Shown: piece after piece, positions 34,894 to 47,639 of the stretch
Layout: every line of letters begins with the position of its first letter
Position numbering within the stretch: the stretch's first letter is position 1
Assembly: GCA_050084985.1 (NCBI GenBank)
Contig: JBITNC010000001.1
Location: 114,018,001-114,082,000, forward strand
Source: Nageia nagi
Taxonomy: Eukaryota; Pinophyta
Length of the DNA stretch: 64,000 nt
Reading direction: 5' to 3'
The notes under the pieces: generated by a model
Told to the model about the DNA's origin: nothing
Database searches by the model: none
The model's input: the letters and a program-made list of their open reading frames with translations, nothing else
Made by a program: the position numbers and the translations under genes

Positions 34894-35382
34894 TGAAGGA
34901 TTTGAACTAGATCTAAACAAATCCTCTAGGACCTTAGACTAGGAAACTCAAGTGTACACAAGATAACACAATCACTCAAGATAACACATCAATATAATGT
35001 GGTTCCTCCCTCCTTGGGAGTACATCCACAACTAGTTCTCTTATTCTCAAATCTATGTCTCTCTTACAACTATTCTCTAGCTCTCTCCTACACAACCAAG
35101 TAGAGTAATCTTACTCAAAACTTAGATATGTTTACAAGAGGAGAGGCCCTCTATTTATAGGTTGAGAGCACCTCCCTAACCTTCCTTTAACCCAAGGGTA
35201 AGGTTAGGGTTACATTAAATGTATCACCAAACTTCAACCTACCAACTAACCACTTTGGTAAAGTCAAAGTCTACATATTAAAGAATTCTATTAATCTCTT
35301 AAGGTATCTACATACCCTTAAGTGATTAATTGAATTTACAAGGAGTTTAGATATTCACAATATTTCATTACAAATTCTAACA
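34894..35382 (-). repeat. Element C 5' LTR (489 bp)
   Basis: One base different from 26694-27182. On the element strand the TATA box lies at about 35151-35161 (plus-strand CTATTTATAGG). It is followed by TCGTC (35383-35387), the right target duplication. Confidence 0.96.
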
Positions 35383-35387
35383 TCGTC

Positions 35388-37110
35388 AACATCCACTCAT
35401 CAATATCATTGTGACACGTCTAGATGGTCCTTATTTTCTTTAGGTTATTGATTGCTTACGAAAAAATAAGGATGCAAAGTTCCAGTTGCTTTTATTGAAG
35501 GATGTTATTGAGGAGGTATGACCCTCCAATGTTGTGTAGGTAATTAGTTTTACTCTTCATTATTTTTATGAATTTAAATGCAAATGCTAAATTGAATTTT
35601 TTTTAATATTTTATTTTTTGTTGACTTACAGATGCAATCCCTATTTTTAAGTGTGTAAGGAAATTGATAAAGGACATTTACAAATACATTTTTTAGACCC
35701 CATGTGTTCATGCATTTAATAATTGTATTGAAGTACATTGGGAAGATAACTTTAGTGAAGAACATGGTTGAAGAGGCTAGAGACTTGCAAATGTTTATTT
35801 TCAATCATCACATTTCATTGGCCCTCTTTTGCTCCTCCTCAAAGAAAGAGGTTATCAAACTTGAAGAGATAAGATATTCCACTTATTTCCTTCTATTAGA
35901 GAGGATGATTAAGGTATAGGATGCACTACAAAGCATGGTAATAACACAATAATGGAGAAGGTGATAGGAATCTCAAGCAGATGAGAGAAATTAAAGACTT
36001 TGAGAGAAAATATTAGATGACCATTGGTGGAGGGAAGTCAGGTTACAAATGTTGAAGACTAAAAAATAAATGAAGTTTCACTTTGTAGTTTCAATTTTGA
36101 ATTTTTGATTGTTGATTATTCATGTAGTTTTTATAACTTTTTATAAACTTTATAGGTACATTGTATCTTTCATTACCCTAATTATTAAAGTAATAAGGTA
36201 TGATAATACAAATTCTCTTAATTTAAGAGAGAAATATGAATTTTTTTATAACATGCTTGAGAAAATGAAAAATATAATTTATGTTAAAGATCCTTCATTT
36301 TATGAAGAGCACATTAAACCCATTATATTGAAGAGGTAATCGTAACAAATGTTCATTGTTGATTGTAGTTTCAATTTGGATTGTTTATTATTCAATGGTT
36401 CATGTAGCTTAAGTTTTTTAACTTTATTTTTTGTTTTCTTCTATGTGGAATAAAAAAATGAATACCCTTATACATATGGTACACACCCAAAGACGTTGGG
36501 AAAAAGGCACTTGATGATGATCAGGAGGTGAAATATGAATTCAAGAAATTCCTTAGTAAGTTGTATACATCATAGGAGAGTGCCATCATTATAGAAGATT
36601 TTATGAAATTTGTGAGACTTAGAGGTCCTTATTTTAGCACACTAGAGTGTAAGGATGATAGGGCTACCATTGTCCAAAGCAATCCCATTGGATGGTGGGA
36701 TATATATCTAGGAATGGTAATTAGACTCATTTCTAAGGTTGGTAGATGAAGATCCCATTGGCATAAAGTATTCAAAATTTGAATTATTGTTTCTAACTTT
36801 CACATCATTATGTTGTATAATGTAATATATCAAATACGTTTGTAGGTTAGTAGTTCATATGTTGCAAAAAAGAGAAATTGGTCCATATATGGCTTCATCT
36901 ACAACTTGAGGAGGAACAAGCTTACCCCTCATAGAGTAGAGAAGCTAGTTGCAGTGCATAACTCTCTTCACCTTCATGAGAGAGTTAGGCCAAAGTATAA
37001 GGCTAATCCAACTACACAGTGGGATGTTGATCCTGTGGAGGCAGCTAGTCTTGAGGTTGATGATGATGTGCAAGGGTTGGTAGGATTTTCATTGGAAAGT
37101 TTTTAGTTGG
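35388..37110 (+). pseudogene. hAT transposase relic, 3' part
   Basis: Plus-strand continuation of 26541-26693. Readable pieces in order: HPLINIIVTRLDGPYFL and KDAKFQLLLLKDVIEEV (DUF659 part); NMVEEARDLQMFIFNHHISL near 35760; IYVKDPSFYEEHIKPIILKR near 36280, followed by KMNT; and at about 36860-37100 SSSYVAKKRNWSIYGFIYNL, RRNKLTPHRVEKLVAVHNSL, the C-terminal hAT dimerisation domain. Frames change several times and stops occur, so it is dead. Some gaps could be introns. The target site and terminal inverted repeats of the original transposon were not found. Confidence 0.75.
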
Positions 37111-37119
37111 ATGATGAGA

Positions 37120-37690
37120 GAAACTCATCATATGACTTTATAGAGGATGATGATGATATTGATTATGATTAGGATATGCTAATGCATGGGCTCATTAAGC
37201 CATAATTATGATTTTGAGATTTTGTTATTTGACATATTCATGTCAAATTCTAGTCTATGTATTTAGTTTTACTACTATGATTTCAATATTATTGTACTTT
37301 TCATTATGTATTAGACTCATTCATAATTAATGATATTATGGCGTTATGATATGATAATTGATTATGGCTCATTTTATTATTCTAATTCATACTTGATTTG
37401 TAATTTCAATTCCATGTTTTTGTATGTACATGATTGAATTGATAATAATAATGAAATTTCAGAAATCTATTTTTTTTTGGATTTTTACTAGTAATATACT
37501 AGTTGTTCTTTTGTTGTTCATGAAATGTTTCCTAAAAATGATCTCCACCATTCCCTATTCTCGAGAATGGTAAAAAAAAAAAATACAAGAACCCAAAACC
37601 TACATTGACACATTTATCAAATTTACATCACATCCATGAGACCAAGAGTAGTCCATGAGACTACTTTAGGGAGTACATTGTATCACTTTT
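37120..37690. other. AT-rich spacer
   Basis: No gene seen. It contains an acidic GATGATGATGATATTGAT remnant at about 37147 that may still belong to the hAT 3' end, then ordinary AT-rich DNA with an A-run near 37571. Confidence 0.5.
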
Positions 37691-37699
37691 GATAGGATT

Positions 37700-38470
37700 T
37701 GAACATAAGATACTTTATGAAATAAAATCACAACATGATCAACTCAACCAACAAGATACTATACTAAGACACATAATATCCGCTCTTAAAATAATCCATA
37801 ATTTTTTTGCTTTACCATCAGCAACATTTCGAGTTGTTTCTTTTCCTCTTATTTCACCTTCAGATGGGCGTCCGACATGCCTTTGCCCATACTCAGCTTT
37901 CTTTGAAGTGCTTCGTGTCACCCGCTGATCATTCCTGAGATATTGAGTTCCTTCCTCCAATTCTACCTGATAGTCAATAAATTTGTTCTTATTAGCCCAT
38001 TTGGGATTCTCTCCAGTGAGTGTCTTCTTTTTTGCTACTTTGGATGGAGTTATCCATGCATCGTTTCCATCCTGTCTTTCTTCATGTTTTCTATTCTCTA
38101 CTTCTTGTAGATCCTGATTCTTCGGCCTTCATCAATTGCTTCATTATTATTTTCTTTTCCTTGTACTGTCTCTTCATTATTCTCATGGTTATTGTCATAC
38201 GCTAAGGTTCCCTTCGTAGAATTTTCTGCTTCGTTGAGTGGCGATTGTTTAAGCCTCCATTCTTTGCAAACAGGTTCAACTACGATCACCTTTACTGGGC
38301 ATGATTTTATATTGTGGCCTACATGATTACAAACCAAACAAAGATAAAAGATTATCCTCATACCTTAATTTCTGGATCCATTCTCTTGATGCAGAGTCCA
38401 AGGTAATTGGTTGCGGCCTATTCTACATCCGCTAGCCTCAACAGATCATTTCAAAGCTGATCCATACCCT
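37700..38470 (-). pseudogene. Possible LINE (L1-type) ORF1 relic
   Basis: Minus-strand frame 38361-38098 carries one zinc knuckle, CLVCNHVGHNIKSCP, of the CX2CX4HX4C type placed as in ORF1 proteins of plant L1 elements, followed by a charged tail. The next frame (37960-37739) continues with DAWITPSKVAKKK-like, Lys/Glu-rich sequence before it. No ORF2, endonuclease or poly(A) tail was found. Host zinc-knuckle proteins are an alternative. Confidence 0.42.
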
Positions 38471-39945
38471 AGCATTGGCTCCAATCTGAATCCAGGTTCT
38501 ACGCGAGGACACACCCGAGCGCAATAGTTTGATTTTTATATTTGTTTTACTAGTTATAATATAGTTTTGCATAAATATCGATTCATTAAGAATTATGTAA
38601 TTTTCATTTTGATAACATTAATAAGACTATATTATATGGTAATCGATTAGAATATTAGATTTCCTACACATCATGGACTAATTATATTAGGCACATCAAA
38701 ATTTATATCTCGGCATTCATAGACATGCATTGTATTTAGTGGAGATGGCAGGTGCATGCAAAATGGGCTCTTAAATTGTTTTTACTTTTTTTTTTTTCTG
38801 TTGGTTTATTTTGATAGCTTATTGACATGGTGACATTTGGCCTTCTCTTCTTCCCCTATTTGCCACTGTAGATTATAAGTCTTGCTGCAATAAGTTACAA
38901 AACAATGCTCTAGCTGGTAAAAAGAGTTCCTTTTTGAATTCCAGATAATTGTTTAAACCTATGTAGCCGAATATCTTTCAATGATGTTTTGTCATCTTGG
39001 TATAAACCAAGAAGTCTGTTAGGAGAAGATGCATATACTTACACAGCTTGCTGAACGATTTAGCCTTCAATCTCCTTAGCATTGAAACAGTCAGATACAA
39101 GATGAAAAATTAAGAATGGCTTCTGCTTGTTGGATGTGCATCTGTATGATTTCTAACACAAGAATTCAAATAGCATGGAGATTCTTATTCTTGTTTGAAG
39201 TTCTCATGTGAGCTTACCCCATTCCCCTATTTGTATCCTCTAGAGGGGATACAGGATGTTTCTTTCAGTCCTTCCATTGTGATATATTCATATTGTACTA
39301 CAAGGATGCTTGTTTTTCTTGAAGAAACATCTTCCCATTTGATATTATTTTGGAAACTGTGGGTTCTAAACACCAGCCATTTAGTACTTTCAGTATTTAC
39401 GTACTCCCCTGTACGTTGTCTTCTCATGGCAAGGGCTACTTTTTATTGTTGCTCAAATTGTTTTCATATATGTAAAATTTAGGGTGCACCTCACCTTGGT
39501 ACCATAGTCGAGAATTGCTCCTTTTCTGTGCTTTTCATGTACAATAAGTACATCTCTTTTCAGAGTCATCCTTCAATCTTGTTTGCTAGAGTCTCAACAA
39601 AACTAGTACTTACTATAATATCAACTATGACTATTAGTAACAGGCCAGTAAAAGTGCAAAATTTAGGAATAAAACACAGAAGAACCAACAGAGTCTCAAG
39701 AATGCGATAATTATTTACTAGGGCACCAAAGGACCTGTATCCTCCTCTCCCTAATAATTTGTTTGCTTACTAATTTAATCAGTTATTATGAATTTTGTTA
39801 GGGCATGGGGGCCATATATTAACAATATTTTTGGTAGGATTTTGAGTAAAACGGCCTGGAGATCTACAGTTGCAGCATCAACTGAGTTCCAGATGGTCAT
39901 CATGAATATAGGGAAGCTGGATGATTCGCCTGTTTTCTACAACTA

Positions 39946-40035
39946 GTGAGGTTTCGAGGCTTTCTAGCAGCTATGCTCTGATAGTCTAATGTGAGGTTTC
40001 GAGGCTTTCTAGCAGCTATGCTCTGATAGTCTAAT
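39946..40035. repeat. Perfect 45-bp tandem duplication
   Basis: The unit GTGAGGTTTCGAGGC...AGTCTAAT at 39946-39990 is repeated exactly at 39991-40035. Confidence 0.95.
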
Positions 40036-40236
40036 GTAGGCGGGTTGACTATTACTTTCTGTATAAGACTGAGTTTTTCTCTAATTGTTAGCTAATATAT
40101 GTATTTACGAATTAATTAGTGTATGATTGTTCTAATTTATATTTCTAGGGAATTCATAGGGTGCAAAGTGGCTACATATACTGCAAATGAGCTTTTCTTT
40201 CTCCTTTCTGACAAAAAGCTCTTTTTTTCAGAAATT

Positions 40237-40334
40237 ACCTATGGACCTAGGCTCTCATGCACCCAATCCCTCTCAAAATTGGCTTACCTATGGATCCAGG
40301 CTCACATGCACCCAATCCCTCTCAAAATTGGCTA
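40237..40334. repeat. 49-bp near-perfect tandem duplication
   Basis: ACCTATGGAYCYAGGCTC...CTCTCAAAATTGGCT occurs at 40237-40285 and 40286-40334 with a few substitutions. Confidence 0.9.
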
Positions 40335-42030
40335 GCTATTATACATCCTGCATTAGGTCGGTATTTGCAGATCAGAATAATTTTTGATAAAAGTGCATTG
40401 ACTCATTTGCAAATTTAGTGAGTACTAACTCGGACTCGACAAAGATAAAGAGATGGATTTGAGGTTTGCAGGCACCTAATAGTTAATATGTGAAATTTGA
40501 ATATACTTTTAAGGCTTTTTTGGAAGGTTTCATTTTGTTTCTATTTGCTTCCAACGAAGAAAGATCAGTGTTTTCTTGTGAAAAATTTCAACCCTGATAC
40601 TGAAACCCTTGCCAAGGTTCTTTTTTGAGTATTGCTGTATGGCCATCTCACTGAATTTCTTAATCTATATGTTTTTAAGAAGATTAAATATTTTTGAGGG
40701 AATCCCTTCCATAAATCATTGGTTCTCTATGCCTATACATGAAAAAATGAAGCTAGATCATCTCCTAATGAAGGCCATTAGTCTACAATCAGATTCCAGG
40801 TTGTGGTCATAATCTCTAAATCATGAAAATCTTTCCTTCTGGCGCTGCCAATGCCATAGATCTGGGCATCTTGATTGGAACTGCTTTATTAGAACCTAAT
40901 GTCAGCATAATAATGCTCAACAAAAATGGAACAACCACTATTACCAGTGGGGCCAGGCTAAGGACATCTGAGCATGGCATGTTTTCCAAAAATTGGGTTG
41001 AAGTAGCAAGGAATCAAATCACAGACAACTACTGTAACCTGGTTCCAAGACAGCAAAAAACTTTCGTAAGAAACATGAGGAAATGGTAATGAACCAGAAA
41101 AGGATAGAAGAGAATATGGCTTGGCCACATAAGAAGAATCTGAGCCAGCAAAAAAGATATCCAAGTGAGTCTAATACATATCCAATTTTTTCGGGTACAA
41201 TTCATGTTCACAGAAGCCATATAGGTATATCTTGTTATGTCTGATGAAAAAATTGTCTTCTTCGTCTGGCTAGGTTTTTACTATGGATTGCCTTGGAAGT
41301 TCATATTTCCATCTTGCTACATTTTCTAGATTTTAAGTCCTCCGATCACAGCAAGCTTCATTCCTTAAACTGGTATAATATGATGGCTTAATGGAAACTT
41401 GCCATTTTGTTAATTTAGTTAGTGCCCTTTTTCACAATCACAAATTCCCAGACTTGACCTTGAGGATATGCTTTTTGTTATTTCAAGGCACAAGAATGAT
41501 TATGATGACAGCTATCTACGTATTCCATGGAGTAACATCTATTCATATTTTGTAGAATATGGATTCTGCCAGTTCTTATTGTTTAGCAAAGTCCAGAGAG
41601 TAAGTGTGGGTTTGGCTCTTTCTGGTTATTGTTTGTAGACTAAGTGCAACTCTATATCTTTAGATATTGCTGTAAAAATGTATTAACTTGAAATTATGGG
41701 AACAAAATTTGAAGTTGGGAACTGTTGTGCCCTATACAACTCATCTCAAAATCTTGCGATTTTGGGGATCCACCACAATGCATGTCCGTGCAACACCACA
41801 GTTTGTCTTGTCTCTTTCTGTCTCCATCCAACTGGGAACCACATTTATCATCCCGTCACCTAATTGTGCTAAATTTCTTGGTCTTAGTCATGTTAGAATG
41901 AAAGCCAAAATCCTCCAAAAAAAATGGCTAAGTCTGAAAATTCAAGTTGAGTCTAGGTGAACTAGGGAAACCCATGTCGAATCGAAAACAAATCAAGTGA
42001 GTGTGGGCCACTCCCAGGCCCAACGCATGC

Positions 42031-43202
42031 CTCAAAAAGATGAAATCTTGTCTTTCTGGGATGTGTGCTTTGACCATGGAGTCGTCCAAGTTGGAATTTG
42101 AATCTGGAAAGGCAAACTGAACCACTTCTAGGTGCAACGCATGCCTCAAAAAGACAAGATTTTGTCTTTCTGGGACATGCGCTCGGCTCTGGGAGGCGTC
42201 GAGATCAGAACGGAAGATGAAGAAGGCAAGCTACAAGCATTTCATGTTTGGCCCATGCCCCAAAAAGACAAAACCTTGTCTTTTGGGATCATGCCCTCAA
42301 GCTGGAAGGCCATACAAGTCAAGTTCGAAGATGAGAAAGTGGAGTCCAAGTACCCAGGAGGCAAGCACATGGCTCAAAATGACAAAATCTTGTCTTTTGG
42401 AAGCATGCGTTCATGACAAAGAGGCATCTAGTCTGATCTCATGAGGAAATTTGGCTAAGGCACGAACTCCTCGAACCAACATCTAGCTCAGGCATGACCC
42501 AGGGAGTTAGGAGCACCATTTCAAAAGACAAAATCTTGTCTTTCTATAGCATGCTCAAAAAACAAAATTTTGTCCTCTTGTAGCATGCTCCTAACCCAGG
42601 GAGACACTAGTTCGAGGAAAATGTGAAAATTTGGCTAAGTCCCACTTGCTAAGGCCTCAAAATAGGACAAACTGGGCAAGAGCAACCCAACGCATGCCTC
42701 AAAAAGACAAAATCTTGTCTTTTTGGAACATGAGCTCAAGCTGGCACGACTGGAGAGTTGGTAGCACCGTTTCAAAAGACAAAATCTTGTCTTTCTGTAG
42801 CTTGCTCCTAAGGTAAGGAGATGCCTAGTTTGATTCGATGGCGAAAATTGGCTAAGGCATGACAACTTTGAAGCTAGTATCCGACTCAAGCATGACTGGA
42901 AGGTTGGATGCACCGTTTCAAAAGACAAAATTTTGTCTTTTTGAAACATGCGCTCCAATTGGTAGGTTGAGTGCACCATTTCAAAAGACAAAATCTTGTA
43001 TTTTTGAAACATGTGCTTGGCCTAGAAGGAGTCTTGGATGTGTCCAATGATGAAATTTGACAAGTTTGGGCCCTTAAAAAGACAAACATAGGTGATGCAA
43101 GGTCAACACAGACGAGTTGAGGAGCTGAGATGACAAGTGTGCAAAAGACATGAAGCTCCTAGTTAGGCGAACGCTTTAGAAAGACAAAATCTTGTCTTCT
43201 TT
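42031..43202. repeat. Cluster of eleven copies of one hairpin motif
   Basis: The core AAAGACAA, AATC, TTGTCTTT (8-bp arms, 4-base loop) occurs near 42034, 42149, 42262, 42376, 42523, 42557 (degenerate), 42701, 42774, 42919, 42979 and 43178. The first four are spaced 113-115 bp apart, later ones 34-198 bp. Flanks are also shared: GCATGCCTC before and CATGYGCTC after some copies, GCACCRTTTC before others. At 42917-42946 the palindrome grows to about 30 bp. Short open frames reading KDKILSF arise from the motif and are not genes. The family is unknown to me. Confidence 0.92.
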
Positions 43203-43299
43203 GGGTATGTGCCAGACCCAGGAGCACACTCTCACCCCACATCCAGTTTCTGGCAAGGACCTCAGAGATGATGTGCGATTTGGAGATGATAGCCATGCT

Positions 43300-44250
43300 C
43301 TTGGATGAGGACTTCGAAGACAGAGTTGCAGCCATGGGGCCACCATCATCTTAGCTAGTTTTAGCTTATTTTAATTTTCACAAAATCTTTATTTTTTGTA
43401 AAACATTTTTATTATTATTTTATTCTCAAACTGGTGATGGATGAGGATTTGCTCCCACAAGTTTGGAAGGATCTTGTAATGCCATGTGGCACTTTATTAT
43501 TGGACCACATTTATTTTTCTTGGAACATGTAATTAGGGTTAGGGAAACACTCTTGGTTGCTTGAAAAACTATTTATACCCCATTTTGGCTCATTTGTAAA
43601 GGGGGATTGACATTTTTAACAATTGAAAGGAACTTTTGCTTTAGACACAAAAATTCTCTAAAGTTGTTAAATGTGGTGTACGTGAATGCAATTATGTTTA
43701 TATGCTTCTCATGTGGTAATGTTGAATCCGAATGAATGAATGATAGTGTTATCTAGTTTGTTCTATCACTGCATTGTGTTGATTTTAATCACTTGCTGCA
43801 TCTTGTAAAATTCATTGAAGTGGACAAGAGAGTGCTTGGAGATCTTATGAAGTGGTTGATTAGCATCCTGCTTGTGGTATTTCATCATTTTGCAATTTTA
43901 GGGTTGAATACCTCAGAGTGTCTTGTTGATGTCGCTCACCATAGGAACTTTACCTAGGTTGTTGAGTCTTACCTCCATCCCATCCTATTCCATCCTTTCC
44001 ATAGCTTCACGTTTCTTCCACTAGACCATTTGTGTTGTTGGCTAGTGGGATGGATAGAAGGTGCTTGGAACCTACACCAAGATCCAACGAGTCAACCTTT
44101 GAGGATATTATCCCAAGCTCGTGAGTTTGCATGCCTGTAGTTGCATCTTACTGCCCACGGTCTTTACAGCTGATGAGTGCATATTAGGGGGACATAGCTT
44201 ATAACTACATCATCAACAACTGCTGAACTATTTAAACACCCCAAATGCAC
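43300..44250 (+). other. Possible promoter or LTR-like segment, unassigned
   Basis: After the hairpin cluster comes AT-rich DNA with a TATA-like CTATTTATACCCC at about 43569, then CTCATTTGTAAAGGGGGATTG, a pattern seen in plant LTRs. I could not define TG...CA ends, a PBS or a second copy, so this is only a suggestion that the cluster at 42.0-43.2 kb may be the U3 region of a solo LTR. Confidence 0.25.
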
Positions 44251-44289
44251 AATCATTACATTATTTGCAAACCAAATGTTCTTTTCTAA

Positions 44290-44540
44290 AAACCTGAAAA
44301 TCCTGTAGTTGCATAATGTACACCTCTTTGGCGAAATCCTTGTTATGATAAACGCTTTTCACATCCATTTGACACACCTTTCATTCAATCTGGGTAGCAA
44401 TGGTGATTGGTAGGTCATCAGTCTGGCAGTTGTAACAAAGGTTTTTTCATAGTCCACTCCCTTCTGCTGAGCACATCCCTTGGCTTGACGATGATCCTCG
44501 TATTCATCCAAAGATCCATTAACACCCTTATCTTATTTTC
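44290..44540 (-). pseudogene. Decayed copia reverse transcriptase fragment
   Basis: Minus-strand translation gives AKGCAQQKGVDYEKTFVTTARL and, after a frame change, CQMDVKSVYHNKDFAKEVYIMQ, which are the start and first catalytic region of copia RT. A piece at 45485-45620 (minus) reads FGKA.TKWVVKLIHVDL, resembling the pre-integrase/integrase start, so both may come from one old minus-strand element. The sequence is much older than elements A to C. Confidence 0.65.
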
Positions 44541-45659
44541 CATCAGAGAATCAAACTATCTCTGCATTCTCCTTTGAACTTATCCTTGTGTCACTTCATA
44601 TGTGCTGGGTATTTAGAATTTAAAAGCAATTAAGGAGAGATAACAATTGGTGTGTTTTGGATCATAGACAATTTGCATGTCTCTTTGCCCCCCTCATTGT
44701 ATGGATAACATAACTCATCATCATGGACATTGTGCAATGAAGAATTATAAAATGTGTTCACTTGCCATGATACCCTGCTGCAGGGGAGTTTGAGCAGTAT
44801 CCTACTCACCATGAACAAAGATCAGAAATATCCACTCTTTGAATCAGCATCTGTTGTTAAAATAATTGAAAGAAGGTATGATATACTCAACATAACCGAA
44901 GAATCCAGAATCATCTAGGAAGTTTTTGGTCTATCAGAGAGGAAAAGTGTGTTTGCATTCACTGACATCTCTACTAATCACAAGCTTCTTGGTAAAAATA
45001 TCTAATAATATGTAAGCTTATCTTTGTCACTATATTGATGAATAAATAGTTTGACTTTTGATCTAATTCCTTTCCCTTGTCATTACATGTACGGACACGA
45101 GCAACAAAATAAAACACATACAATGATAAATATAAAGGTTCCACCCGGACCATGCCCATTGCAAGGGTCTAGTACGTGTATGGTATTCCTCTGTTGCGAA
45201 GTTTGGAAGTAGAATTCTTTATAGTCAAATCTCAATCCCTTAATGTGTCTATGGCATATGCGCTTGATTCTTAGCCAAGTTCTTGATAACAATAAATTGT
45301 GCAAAGCAACTGAAGAAAAGGAAACTCCACTTTTTTCCTTGAAATACCTTACTCCTATTGCTCTAAGTGTACTGAGTTTGATTTTCAACAAGTTCGTGAA
45401 AACAATGAGTTGTGCAAATCAAAGTAAATTCACATTTTTCATGAAAAAGCATTGACAGAAAGTGGGAAATAAATTGCTTCTATTGCTATAGGTGTATTCC
45501 TTGACCGCTAAAGATCCACATGGATCAGCTTCACAACCCATTTTGTTCATGCTTTTCCAAACTCGAAAGCCTGTCTACATTGTTGTCAATGAAGTGTATG
45601 CTAGGCAGCCCTTGCACTGTGTTATCCGTTCTTAGTTTATGCAGATACTTCCAAGTTCC

Positions 45660-47330
45660 AATAACAACAACCTAATGGCTGTAAAACAGTATAATCATGC
45701 AGTATAATGGAAACCACCTGTGTTAAATCCAGAACATCGAATAACAAAACAATGCATATAGAATAGAAAATCCAGAGAATCAAAGATAGCCTTGCAATTT
45801 TGATAGGACAATTTATGATGAGTAATGAATATATGATTTCACAATTATGATGATTATGAGTTTAACCCACTGTCTTATTTATATGAAAATCTAAGCAATG
45901 CATTAATTCTTATGCTTTGTAACTGACTATCCATGTGATAAGGCTAGAACCAATGGAATGAAAGAAAGATTTGCGGCTATCAGGGATCATAACATCTTTA
46001 AGGTTCTTCATAAAATAGCTACAAAGGTTCTACAGAGCTTTAAAGTCAACTCATATTTGACAGACAGTTTGATAAGTATCAAAGGTCCTTAACGCTTTTT
46101 GTTGAGTTGTATTTGTTTAACACCTATGTCCTCTCCCACTAATGACATTGCCTTAAGTTCATGTGATGTTCAAGTTGTTATTAGTCTATTTCCAAATGTT
46201 GTAATTTGTGTTGGTCAACTTATATGAATGAAAATGACTTAGCTAGTATAATCTCTTACAGTGCCTTAGCAAGACAGAATGTCTATAATTCTAGATTTAT
46301 AGATTACTTTTACTTATTTATGACAATACCCCTGAAACCAGTAAGGAAACCATTGTTTAGTTTGATGCAGTAAAGCATTCCTTCGTATCCTTACTTGAAT
46401 GACTTGTATGCCTTTTTTAACCAAGAAGAGACTTTATTGCTGTTCTAACAATGCTCATTTCTAACTTGATTTGAAATTGGTGATCCAGTAAATGCATTTA
46501 CAACTCCTGCAATTTTGCAAGAGGTAAGCTAAGAGGAAATTACAGAGTTTTGGATTTTTTAAGTTACCATTGTGTTGACCATATTCAAAAATAACACATA
46601 GAAGTTACTCCCTTATGCATTTAGTTTACATTAAACTTTAGATACATATTCACATTTCTCATCACTTGAAGTTAAAGTTCAATAATCTTGGATCCAAAAT
46701 AGATTTTTTTTTTTGTCTGATGAATTATTATTTTTATATGATTATAGATGTTGCAAAATGTGACTGAATTAAACTATGGTGTACTCCCCAATATCAGCAA
46801 ATAAAATGCATATGTTAAATGTGACCTAACTTTAATAAGCCTTGAAAATGAAACTGACTTCCCCTTCACAGATTGATGATTGCCACAAATAGACATGCAT
46901 TGGTAAAAACTTCAAACAAGGTGTACTAAGTACCATAGAAACTTAGGACCAGCAAGAGCCAATAACTACCATTAAAACTATTTAGAAAGGTTGCTATAGT
47001 TAACTATGACCGTTTTCAGATTGCTGGCATATAATATATCCTAATGCTGTAATATCATGCCCCATCTCTGTATGAAAAGATAAATACTTCTGGTTGAACT
47101 CTGGTGAATGTGCACCTGGATTTACAGAGGGCAGTGCCAGATCAGATGCAGCATTTCTTCAAGCTGATGTACAAGTGGGTGGGGAAACTATTCTTGTGGC
47201 ATGAACAGAATTGAGACAATTGGATCTTACTTTGTGAAGGGCTGGGGTGATTCCTTTTGTAACTATGTGTAATCCTTGGTCCACCTGGAATGCCTGGCCT
47301 CTGGCAACTGGTGTATTCATCTTTTGGAGG
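45660..47330. other. No recognisable feature
   Basis: AT-rich, with only short open frames and no domain, repeat or element boundary that I can name. Confidence 0.5.
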
Positions 47331-47331
47331 A

Positions 47332-47569
47332 TTTATCTGCAGCCAATCTTCGACATATTCTCTCACCTGTGGCAATTAATATATTTTCTTTCTTTCACCT
47401 GGCCAGATTACCATATCCACTCACCCAGTCTCTGATGGACAGAGGTTTATCTGCAGCCAATCTTCGACATATTCTCTCACCTGTGGACATTAATAAAATT
47501 TCTTTCTTTTTTTCTTTCTTTCACCTGGCCAGATTACCATATCCACTCACCCAGTCTCTGATGAACAGA
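47332..47569. repeat. 114-bp tandem duplication
   Basis: TTTATCTGCAGCCAATCTTC...CTGATGGACAGAGG at 47332-47445 is repeated from 47446, with a CTTTCTTTTTTT expansion in the second copy. The 121-codon frame 47276-47641 is a by-product of this duplication. Confidence 0.92.
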
Positions 47570-47639
47570 GGTTTATCTGAACCCATTGCATTGAGTATAT
47601 CCAAGGTTACATGGAGTTTCTGGGATAGGGGAAGACGTT

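Larger units (their letters stand above)
26694..35382 (-). mobile_element. Element C: Ty1/copia retrotransposon of the same family as element B
   Basis: Complete minus-strand element of 8689 bp: 3' LTR 26694-27182, polypurine tract 27183-27191, 3' UTR hairpin array 27670-27948, gag-pol remnants 28008-31930, long leader 31931-34879, PBS 34880-34891, 5' LTR 34894-35382. The two 489-bp LTRs differ at one base (near 27139 versus 35339). Its LTRs differ from those of element B at roughly ten positions, so B and C come from different source copies. The RT-RNase H part is intact, but gag and integrase are interrupted. Confidence 0.96.
38500..41930. other. No recognisable gene; two short tandem duplications
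   Basis: Sequence of ordinary base composition with only short open frames (for example 40823-41089). It could be intron of a gene ending at 49664, since plant genes of this genome type can have long introns, but I see no exon with a known domain. Confidence 0.5.

Noticed and set aside
40823-41089. 88-residue open frame as a host exon
   Set aside because: No splice sites or domain that I can support, and the frame is within the length expected by chance.
42031-43202. Repeated palindrome cluster as a CRISPR array
   Set aside because: This is plant DNA; spacing is irregular (34-198 bp), the spacers share sequence with one another and there are no cas genes.
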